The notes beneath the pieces are model-generated. The model made no database searches. It was given only the letters and a program-made list of their open reading frames with translations, and was not told the DNA's origin. Shown piece after piece: positions 1-6,489 of a stretch of DNA of 31,677 bases (position 1 is its first letter; the number at the start of each line of letters is the position of its first letter). The DNA comes from JAEZVV01 sp036652035 (GTDB taxonomy: Bacteria > Pseudomonadota > Gammaproteobacteria > Burkholderiales > Burkholderiaceae_F). The stretch is from positions 1 to 31,677 of the forward strand of contig JAVVWR010000035.1 in the NCBI GenBank assembly GCA_036652035.1. The letters are read 5' to 3'. The position numbers and the translations under genes are program-made.

Positions 1-122
1 ACGCAGACAATGGCCATGCCGCGCCAGCCATCAAGAGCGTCGACATGCCACGGCGCCGTCTCACGTGCCAGCGTGGCACTTGGTAATGAAGCTGCGCCGA
101 GCCAAGCCTTGCTGTTCTTCAT
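1..122 (-). CDS. Acyltransferase-3 (OafA/YrhL-like) protein, 5' end only
   Basis: Start of a gene that runs off the left window edge. From an ATG at 122 the minus strand reads about 40 residues with no stop. Residues about 26-41 read HVDALDGWRGMAIVCV, which matches the N-terminal signature (LDGxRGxAxxxV) that opens the first membrane helix of acyltransferase-3 proteins. These are integral membrane enzymes that O-acetylate or O-succinylate surface polysaccharides. An AGGAG overlaps the stop codon of the upstream glycosyltransferase gene. It lies 13 nt before the ATG and 10 nt before an in-frame TTG at 125, so TTG is an alternative start. The gap of about 16 nt to the upstream gene suggests co-transcription. 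The assignment rests on this one motif and the EPS context, because the catalytic region is outside the window. Confidence 0.6.
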   Translation of the reverse strand, partial: MKNSKAWLGAASLPSATLARETAPWHVDALDGWRGMAIVC

Positions 123-138
123 CAACCATCGCCGACTC

Positions 139-1368
139 CTATTTTTCTCGATCGTCATTATTTTTCCGGGATTCGCAATCTGTTGATTGCCAGGTCGTTG
201 TCGCCAGATCGGTGCAAAGACAATCCAGCTCATCAATGTTGTGCTGCAAGTCGAACACCCGCTCGGCGCGCTCGCGCCCGGCCTGCCCCAGGCGCCAGCA
301 CAGCTCTCGATCGGCGGCCAGGCGGCCCATGGCAGCGGCCAGCGCCTCGGCCTCGCCGGCGGGAAAGAAAAGTCCGGTCTTCTCGTCGATCACGCTCTCG
401 CGCGGGCCCGGCAGGTCGCTCGCGATCACCGCCCGGCCGGCCGCCATGGCTTCGATCACGGTGGTGCCAAAGGGCTCGATCCGCGAGGCCAGCACGAAAG
501 CGTCAGCGGCTTTCATGACTGCGAAGACATCGCTGCGAAAACCCAGAAATCGGATGTGATCGGCCAGACCGAGGCGGGACGCCTGATCGCGCAGGCTGCG
601 GCGGTAGGCGTCGGGGTCGCCGTCCATCAAGGTCGTGTCGCCGGCGGCCAGCACCTTGACCGGCACGCCGGCCGCGCGCGCTTGCGCCACCGCCTCGAAC
701 AAGACTTCCCAGCCCTTTTGCGGAACCATGCGCGCGACAAAGGCAATGACGAATTCGCCCGCCCCCCAGCCGGCTGCGGCGCGCAAGGCGGTGCCGGCCG
801 ATTCGTCGGCGTAGCGGTCGAGATCGACGCCGTTGTGAACCACGAAGATCTTGTCGGGCGCCACGCCGGCGGCGCGCATCAGCCGCGCTTCGTAGTGCGT
901 GGTCGCAACAATGCGGGCGACCCGGCGGTTAAGAAACCGCACCAGCTCGTGCAGGCGCTCGGGTGGCCACTGATGGACCTCGGTGAAGGTGTCGGCGCGG
1001 GCCCGCCACACCACCGTCCAACCGAGCGCGGCGGCGACCCGCCCGGTGGTTTCAAGATCGGGAAAGGTATTGGCGACGAATACGCCGCGCGGTGTACCCA
1101 GCAGGCGCAACGTGGCCCGCAGCTTGGCGCCGTACCAGTGGACCTGGCGCGCCAGCCAGGACTGACCGGCTTTCCAGCGGATAACGTGGGTGCGGACGCC
1201 GAGCTCACGCAAGGCCAGATCCAGATCGCCCGGCGCGTTGAGCAAGGCGCGGATCTGCGCTTTCGGAAAGCGCGTGTTGCGAACGTGGTCGAGCAGGCGC
1301 AACTCGCCCCCGCCCAGATCGCCATACCAGGACGAAACCACGAGACTGGCTTTTGCGTGAGCAGACAA
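139..1368 (-). CDS. Family 4 glycosyltransferase (GT-B)
   Basis: Predicted cytoplasmic GT4 glycosyltransferase, about 409 residues, a normal length for the family. The N-terminal Rossmann half opens with LVVSSWYGDLGGGELRLLDH, with the glycine-rich acceptor loop. The C-terminal donor-binding half has VARMVPQKGWEVLFEA and the E-x7-E motif in EPFGTTVIEAMAAG, which contacts the nucleotide sugar. Donor and acceptor cannot be read from sequence. No in-frame ATG is available: a TTG at 1374 touches a GGGAG, while the TTG at 1368 sits 6 nt after it, so I chose 1368. The gene is divergent from the TPR gene at 1546 and is followed after about 16 nt by the acyltransferase start. It may begin a short operon for a later sugar-addition and acylation step of the same polysaccharide. 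Confidence 0.88.
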   Translation of the reverse strand: MSAHAKASLVVSSWYGDLGGGELRLLDHVRNTRFPKAQIRALLNAPGDLDLALRELGVRTHVIRWKAGQSWLARQVHWYGAKLRATLRLLGTPRGVFVANTFPDLETTGRVAAALGWTVVWRARADTFTEVHQWPPERLHELVRFLNRRVARIVATTHYEARLMRAAGVAPDKIFVVHNGVDLDRYADESAGTALRAAAGWGAGEFVIAFVARMVPQKGWEVLFEAVAQARAAGVPVKVLAAGDTTLMDGDPDAYRRSLRDQASRLGLADHIRFLGFRSDVFAVMKAADAFVLASRIEPFGTTVIEAMAAGRAVIASDLPGPRESVIDEKTGLFFPAGEAEALAAAMGRLAADRELCWRLGQAGRERAERVFDLQHNIDELDCLCTDLATTTWQSTDCESRKNNDDREK

Positions 1369-1408
1369 GCACAACTCCCATCAGGGCCGATCGATCAAGG
1401 GTAGCCCA

Positions 1409-1443
1409 GCACCGATCAACCGGTGTCGCGTGGCGCTGACACC
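1409..1443. promoter_or_regulatory. Operator-like inverted repeats in a divergent promoter region
   Basis: The 177-bp gap between the divergent genes starting at 1368 (-) and 1546 (+) contains CACC-N8-GGTG at 1410-1425 and an overlapping GGTGTC-N10-GACACC at 1422-1443, so CACC/GGTG half-sites alternate three times. On the minus strand, 1427-1409 reads GACACC-N6-TCGGTGC, and the same arrangement recurs at 29830-29848 in the other divergent region. The site lies 41 nt from the glycosyltransferase start and about 100-135 nt from the TPR start, suitable for a regulator acting on both. No clear -35/-10 or sigma-54 promoter could be assigned in this gap. The role and the regulator are inference. 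Confidence 0.4.
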
Positions 1444-1545
1444 CGAGCGAGTCTTCGGCCACGGCTGCTCACATCCACGATCCGCGACCTTAGACTCGGC
1501 CACAGCCGCCCGCGCCCAGTGTCCGAGCCCCTTGCAGGATTGCCC

Positions 1546-2229
1546 ATGAAGCGCTTGTCGTTGGACCTTCCAAGACTGTTCGCCCTCGTGGCTTGCCAGT
1601 GTTTTCTGGTCATGACCACCGCCCTGGTCACGACCGAAGCCAGGGCCGAAGCCACCACGCTCAACAACAACTACTACGCGGCACCCGGCAATACCGGCCT
1701 GATGCAGCTGCTTCGCAACAACGAAGAAACCCACCTGGGCAAAGCCAAGGCCGACCTTGCCACCGGCAGGCCGCACCGGCTCGAATACGCCATCGCCGAC
1801 TTCGGCTACATCCTTACCCGCTGGCCCAACCACCCGCAGGCCTTGCTCGGCCTGTTCGACGCGGCTCGCCGGCTCAAGCGGCCGGAACTTTTTCAGCGTT
1901 ATTCGAAAGCCGCGATCGAGGTCGCACCCGAGGCCGCGCCAACCTACGTGATCATCGGCGCCTATCTGATGCGGCAGGGCAACGCCAAGGACGCCGAGCC
2001 CATGCTCGCCAAGGCCTTGGAACTCAACCCCGAGTCGATCAACGCGCACTACAACCTCGGCCTGCTCTATGCGCAGACCCAGCGCCTGGAGCAGGCCAAC
2101 CGCCACGCGCAGAAGGCGTATTCGATGGGGCATCCCATGCCCGGCTTGCGCAAGCGCCTGGAAGCCGCGGGCGCGTGGAAGCCGCTGCCGGGCACACCAA
2201 CGCCCCCCACGGAGCGCGCCCCGCAGTGA
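1546..2229 (+). CDS. Exported TPR-repeat protein
   Basis: A 227-residue protein with a likely Sec signal peptide: a basic start (MKRLS), a hydrophobic core at about residues 11-29, and a probable cleavage after ARA at about 34. No lipobox is seen, so it is probably periplasmic. Residues about 76-195 form helical TPR-like repeats; the clearest unit is about 133-163 (YVIIGAYLMRQGNAKDAEPM, then a helix ending in LNP), followed by INAHYNLGLLYAQTQRLEQA. The C-terminus is proline-rich. TPR proteins such as AlgK act as scaffolds in polysaccharide export, but this one is not recognisably AlgK or the much larger XrtA-system PrsT. An AGGA at 1536-1539, 6 nt upstream, supports the ATG at 1546 over an in-frame upstream frame that lacks a signal peptide. 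Its stop overlaps the next start (TGATG). The specific function is unknown. Confidence 0.8.
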   Translation: MKRLSLDLPRLFALVACQCFLVMTTALVTTEARAEATTLNNNYYAAPGNTGLMQLLRNNEETHLGKAKADLATGRPHRLEYAIADFGYILTRWPNHPQALLGLFDAARRLKRPELFQRYSKAAIEVAPEAAPTYVIIGAYLMRQGNAKDAEPMLAKALELNPESINAHYNLGLLYAQTQRLEQANRHAQKAYSMGHPMPGLRKRLEAAGAWKPLPGTPTPPTERAPQ

Positions 2230-3416
2230 TGCCAGCTCCCTTGGCTCGCGCGGCGTCACCGGCCGGCGAGCCTTCTCTCTCCCGCTCCGTGGCGTCGGCT
2301 GGCTGCGGCCAGTTCCTGGCCGCGCGCTGGATTCGCGCCTGGCCCGAGGCCGCCGCCCTGGCGCCAGCCTGGAACGCGATCGCGCCCGATCTGTTCACCC
2401 GCTTCGAATGGTTCGACGCGGCCTGGGCCTGGGCCGGCCGCGACGCGCAACCGCGCCTGCTCGCCGTGTTCGACGGCGAGCTGCTCGTCGGCCTGCTGCC
2501 GGCCTGCCTGTGGCATCGCGGCGGGCGCCGCGAGCTGGCCTTGATCACCGTGCCCGACACCCAGTTCGCCGACGTTCTGCTCGGCCCCGACCCGGCGCCG
2601 GTGGCGCGTGTCATGGCCGAGGCCCTGGTCGCTGCGCGCGGCGAGTGGGACGAGTTGCACTTGACGCATCTGCGCCCCGACGGCGAGTGGACCCGGCTGC
2701 GCGACGCGCTCACCCGATTGACCGCGGTCGATTGCGCGCCCTATGCGCGCAACCTGCGGATCGCTTTGGATGCCCCCTGGGCGGCCTACTACGCCAGCCT
2801 GTCAAAGACCGTGCGCGAGAAGAACAAGCTCGCCGCCAACCGCCTGGCGCGCACCGGCCAGGTCGAGATCGAGTGGCACCGCGGCGAAAACCCGGCACCG
2901 GCCGCGCTCACGGCCGAAATCACCGCGATCTCGGCCGCGAGCTGGAAAGCCGAGACAGGCCTGAGCCTGGAGAACGCCGGCCCCGGCGCCTTCATCGAGC
3001 GCCTGACACAACACGCGGCGGCGCAGGGCTGGCTGTCGGTGTGGCTCGCGCGGCTCGACGGCACGGCGGTGGCGATGGAATACCAGCTGATCGACGCTGG
3101 CCGCGTGTACGCGCTGCGCTCGGACTTTCGCGCCGAGCAGGCCCAGGTCTCGCCCGGCACGTATCTCAACTGGAAGCTGCTCGAGCGACTCGCAGGTGAA
3201 GGCCTGTCGAGCTACTTCATGGGCCCGGGCGAGAACGCCTACAAGCTGCGCTGGACCCGCGAGGGCGCGCAGCTCTGGCAGCTCACCGCCTGGAGCCCCA
3301 CCTGGCGTGGCGCGCTCTTGCGGCTGATCGAAACCCGCATCAAGCCCGCCGCACGCGCCTGGCGCGACTGGCTGCGCCGCTGGCGCGGCGGCAACCCCAC
3401 CAAGGAAGCGCAATGA
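2229..3416 (+). CDS. GNAT-fold (CelD/BioF2, FemAB-like) acyltransferase
   Basis: A 395-residue protein that looks like the double-GNAT proteins common in EPS clusters. An N-terminal half has the FTRFEWFDAAW-type opening (about 56-67) and the strand LAVFDGELLVGLLPA (78-92). A linker carries YYASLSKTVREKNKLAANRL (187-206). The C-terminal GNAT core includes VWLARLDGTAVAMEYQLID (271-289) and the YFMGPGENAYKLRW region (329-342). In the related FemAB family such proteins transfer aminoacyl groups, and CelD/BioF2-like members are thought to acylate amino sugars; the substrate here cannot be deduced. The ATG overlaps the TPR stop by one base, and the next gene overlaps by four bases, so the three genes are probably translationally coupled. 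It is only distantly similar to the XrtA-type FemAB protein at 20829-21899. Confidence 0.75.
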   Translation: MPAPLARAASPAGEPSLSRSVASAGCGQFLAARWIRAWPEAAALAPAWNAIAPDLFTRFEWFDAAWAWAGRDAQPRLLAVFDGELLVGLLPACLWHRGGRRELALITVPDTQFADVLLGPDPAPVARVMAEALVAARGEWDELHLTHLRPDGEWTRLRDALTRLTAVDCAPYARNLRIALDAPWAAYYASLSKTVREKNKLAANRLARTGQVEIEWHRGENPAPAALTAEITAISAASWKAETGLSLENAGPGAFIERLTQHAAAQGWLSVWLARLDGTAVAMEYQLIDAGRVYALRSDFRAEQAQVSPGTYLNWKLLERLAGEGLSSYFMGPGENAYKLRWTREGAQLWQLTAWSPTWRGALLRLIETRIKPAARAWRDWLRRWRGGNPTKEAQ

Positions 3417-5230
3417 GTCACCTGGCGGCCTTTCTGGCCTCTCGCAGCGAAGACACCGGACGCGCAGCGCCACTGGCCGCCGCGCTCGGCGCGGCAACGC
3501 AAACGGTGCCACTGGCCGCGGGCGGCCTGGCCTTGACCGCCGGCGCCCAACTGGCCCAGGCCGGCGGGCTGAGCGTGCTTCTCACCGGCGAGGCGCAACT
3601 GGCCGGGAACACGGCAACCGAAGCGAACAGCGCCCTGGCGATCGCGCAGGCCTGGCTCACCGCGGGGGAAGCCACCCTTAGCGGCTTGAGCGGCCACTGG
3701 GCCTTGATCGTGGTGGATGAGCGCGGCGCCCAGCCCGAGCTGATCGCCGCCACCGACCGCCTGGGAACGGTGCCGCTCTTCTGGTGCACGCGCCCCGGCG
3801 GGGCCGGAGTTTCCACGCGGATCGAACCGCTGCGCGCCGCGCTCGGCCCCTTCGCTCTCGATCCGCAGGCGGTGTTCGACTACCTCTACTTCCACATGAT
3901 TCCCGCGCCCGCGAGCATCTGGCGCGAATGCCGGCGGCTGCTGCCGGGCAGCCTGCTGCGCTGGCGCGGCGGCACGGCCGTGACCGAAACCTGGTGGGCA
4001 CCGCGCTACGAAGAAGACCGGCCGGCCGATTTCGCCGCGCTCAAGCAGGAATTCGTCGAGCTGCTGCAAGACAGCGTGCGGCCGTGGGCCAAGCAGAGCG
4101 GCGTGGGCGCCTTCCTGTCGGGCGGCACCGACAGCTCGACCGTAAGCGGCATGCTGACCCGCGTGGGCGGGCGGCCCGCATCCACCTGGTCGATCGGATT
4201 TGACGCCCAGGGCTATGACGAAATGGCCTACGCGCGGATCGCCGCCAGCCACTTCGGTACCGACCCGCACGAGTACTACGTGAGCCCAGCCGACGTGGTC
4301 GAGGCGCTGCCGCGAGTCGCCCATTTCTACGAACAACCCTTTGGCAACGCCAGCGCCATTCCCACCTACTGGTGCGCCCGGCGCGCGCGTGAAGCCGGCC
4401 TTGCCACCTTGCTCGCGGGCGACGGCGGCGACGAACTGTTTGGCGGCAACGAGCGCTACTCGGCGCAGGAAGTGTTTGCGCTCTACGAACGTGTACCGGG
4501 CGTGGTGCGCGCCGGCATGATCGAGCCGCTGCTCGCCGCCAGCGGCGCCCTGGGTCTGAGCCAGGTCACGCCCGTGCGCAAGGCCAGCAGCTACGTGGCG
4601 CAGGCGCGCACGCCCATGCCCGAGCGCACGCAGAGCTACAACCTGCTCACCCGCCTGGGGCTGACCGAGGTGCTCACCCCCGATTTCCTGGCCGCGATCG
4701 ACCCGCGCGAACCGGTGGCCTTGCTCAAGCAGAGTTACGACGGCGCGCTCGCGTCAAGCCAGGTCAACCGCATGATGGCGCTCGACCTGCGTTTCACCCT
4801 GGCCGACAGCGACCTGCCCAAGGTCAGCGGCATGGGCGAGTTAGCGGGAATCAAGGTCGCCTACCCGCTGATGAGCGACGCCCTGCTCGACTTCAGCCTC
4901 AAGCTTCCCCCCTCGTACAAGTTGCGCGGGAGGCAATTGCGCTGGTTCTTCAAGCAGGCCCTGGCCGACTTTCTGCCACCGCAAATCATCACCAAAACCA
5001 AGCACGGCTTCGGCCTGCCCGTGGGTGCCTGGCTCGATGGCCACGCGCCGCTGCGCACGATGGCCGCCGAGTCGCTCGCCAGCCTCAAGGACCAAGGCAT
5101 GGTCCGCCCCGAGTTCCTTGACCGCATGGCGCACCAGCCGCTGGGGCAACACGCGGGCTATTACGGGACGATGCTGTGGGTGCTGATGATGCTGGGGATG
5201 TGGAGCGAGCGCTCGTGCCACTCAGATTGA
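3413..5230 (+). CDS. Asparagine-synthase-like protein without a glutaminase cysteine
   Basis: A 605-residue relative of class II (AsnB-type) amidotransferases. The C-terminal ATP-pyrophosphatase domain looks intact: the PPi loop SGGTDSS at 236-242, WSIGFD at 259-264, and GDGGDELFGGNERY at 337-349, then KHGFGLPVGAW near the end. The N-terminal domain keeps the late Ntn-hydrolase part (TDRLGTVPLFW at about 114-124) but starts MSHLAAFL instead of MCGI, and no cysteine occurs before about residue 125, so glutamine hydrolysis should be lost. In the Asn_synthase family this domain adenylates a carboxylate for attack by an amine. This copy might use free ammonia, another amine, or ammonia from a partner. 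Its ATG lies within the upstream stop (ATGA). The canonical paralogue at 14870-16795 is on the other strand. Confidence 0.85.
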   Translation: MSHLAAFLASRSEDTGRAAPLAAALGAATQTVPLAAGGLALTAGAQLAQAGGLSVLLTGEAQLAGNTATEANSALAIAQAWLTAGEATLSGLSGHWALIVVDERGAQPELIAATDRLGTVPLFWCTRPGGAGVSTRIEPLRAALGPFALDPQAVFDYLYFHMIPAPASIWRECRRLLPGSLLRWRGGTAVTETWWAPRYEEDRPADFAALKQEFVELLQDSVRPWAKQSGVGAFLSGGTDSSTVSGMLTRVGGRPASTWSIGFDAQGYDEMAYARIAASHFGTDPHEYYVSPADVVEALPRVAHFYEQPFGNASAIPTYWCARRAREAGLATLLAGDGGDELFGGNERYSAQEVFALYERVPGVVRAGMIEPLLAASGALGLSQVTPVRKASSYVAQARTPMPERTQSYNLLTRLGLTEVLTPDFLAAIDPREPVALLKQSYDGALASSQVNRMMALDLRFTLADSDLPKVSGMGELAGIKVAYPLMSDALLDFSLKLPPSYKLRGRQLRWFFKQALADFLPPQIITKTKHGFGLPVGAWLDGHAPLRTMAAESLASLKDQGMVRPEFLDRMAHQPLGQHAGYYGTMLWVLMMLGMWSERSCHSD

Positions 5231-5267
5231 CGCGAGGCGCGGTGCCGAACTGACCGCCGCTGAGCCC

Positions 5268-5300
5268 TTGCGCGCGCTGGCCGGAACGCCGCGAGCGCAA
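5268..5300. terminator. Candidate hairpin terminator between convergent genes
   Basis: The 77-bp convergent gap between the stop at 5230 (+) and the stop at 5308 (-) holds an inverted repeat: TTGCGC at 5268-5273 pairs perfectly with GCGCAA at 5295-5300. After one mismatch the stem continues for three pairs (CGC 5275-5277 with GCG 5291-5293). On the plus strand it is followed only by ATTTG, not a proper T-run, and the minus side has no T-run. It would suit a weak or Rho-assisted terminator for the plus-strand module. Confidence 0.35.
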
Positions 5301-5307
5301 ATTTGAC

Positions 5308-6486
5308 TCATCGACCTTGACCAAGGGTTCTCCAAACCTTCGCGACGTTTTCAGCGAGGGGGATATCCGCCGCAACTGCGCGAGCCAGCGCAGCTTGCTC
5401 TGCGTGTAGATGCGCATCGACCCCTGAGGCGTCAAGCGCAACACCACCCACGCTGGCGGGGTCGTCTTGTTCCAGCGCATCAAGCAGTCGATCGCCCAAT
5501 TCCCGCTTGAAGTGGCCGGCTTCCCAATAAAACTGCGGCGTGTAATCGGCCTCACCCCGATCAGGAACGTGTTCGCTGGTAAAAGAAGTGACGGTAGCGA
5601 AATCAACGAGGCGCAAGTGCTTGCCGGCAGGCTCGCCATCAAGCGCGACGACGAGCATGCGCTTCCAGGCTTCGAAATCGCTCCACAACCCCGCCTCTTT
5701 TATGAGAGTCAGGTATTGCAGGTGATACGGATACGTCACAACGATCAGTTCGGTGCCACAACGGGCCGACGTGGCGATGAGTCGCCCAAGCGCCACCCTC
5801 GCGGACTCATCCGGCCCGACTAAGGCCCACCTCCCGGCGGCGCTGCGCTTAGCGTTCTCTTCAAGCCGTTGCTGAAAGAAGGAGAAATAGCCCGCTCGTG
5901 TTGCTTCTATTTCATAAGCGTTTAACAGATTAAGTCCTTCAAGCGTCTGCCTACTGACACTTGACGAGCCGAGCCCCCATGCAACGCGAACGCTGTCAGC
6001 GACGGCTTCTGCCGACACCAAAGCGCGAGCGAACTGCAGCATCGACGGTTCAGTCCGCAAGGGGCGATCGGCAAAGCGCTCGGGTGACTTATTGGACAGC
6101 CGGATGAAATCGATGAAATCAACCCCCAAGATCGCGCGCCTGACCGGGCCGATTCGACAAAGCGCCTCCAGTTGTGCAGCGCTGATTTCAATTCCGCCCC
6201 CGGGGGTGGCGAGGTTATGCGCGGCGCGGCCGGCTTTTGCAATAAAGGGATGCCGGGGATCAAAACCGATATCAGCACGCGAATTACCCAGCACCACCGC
6301 ATCGGCGTGCCGCGCCACGGCCTGATAAAGCTTCATCTGAGCAATGTCCGCTTCAAAAACGGGCCGCGCGCCCTGCTCTGGCCGAAAGAGGGCATAGGGG
6401 TCCATCGCATATGAAAAGAAAGCCGCTGCGCCGATGGCAATCAACGCCGACACCAACATACAAATCAGATAGCCAGTGCGTTTCAT
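5308..6486 (-). CDS. Membrane-anchored SGNH/AlgX-J-like protein, MBOAT partner
   Basis: A 392-residue protein with one N-terminal membrane anchor (about residues 6-27) and a periplasmic domain. AVVLGNSRADIGFDP (about 63-77) matches the GxSR motif of the SGNH-like proteins that accompany AlgI/DltB-type acyltransferases. GHFKRELGDRLLDAL, with the candidate catalytic histidine at about 325, matches their C-terminal (D)xxH-x-LG motif. Such partners take the acyl group from the MBOAT protein and place it on the polysaccharide in the periplasm (AlgJ/AlgX are the model). The gene follows the MBOAT gene after only 3 nt, as expected for a functional pair. Residues after about 340 form an Ala/Asp-rich tail not typical of the family. 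Its GC content (about 55% in the stretch I counted) is far below that of neighbouring genes. The acetyl substrate is inferred. Confidence 0.78.
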   Translation of the reverse strand: MKRTGYLICMLVSALIAIGAAAFFSYAMDPYALFRPEQGARPVFEADIAQMKLYQAVARHADAVVLGNSRADIGFDPRHPFIAKAGRAAHNLATPGGGIEISAAQLEALCRIGPVRRAILGVDFIDFIRLSNKSPERFADRPLRTEPSMLQFARALVSAEAVADSVRVAWGLGSSSVSRQTLEGLNLLNAYEIEATRAGYFSFFQQRLEENAKRSAAGRWALVGPDESARVALGRLIATSARCGTELIVVTYPYHLQYLTLIKEAGLWSDFEAWKRMLVVALDGEPAGKHLRLVDFATVTSFTSEHVPDRGEADYTPQFYWEAGHFKRELGDRLLDALEQDDPASVGGVALDASGVDAHLHAEQAALARAVAADIPLAENVAKVWRTLGQGR

Positions 6487-6489
6487 CTA

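Noticed and set aside
1423..1545. Upstream in-frame extension of the TPR protein
   Set aside because: It would hide the signal peptide and run through the operator-like region; the ATG at 1546 has a well-placed AGGA.
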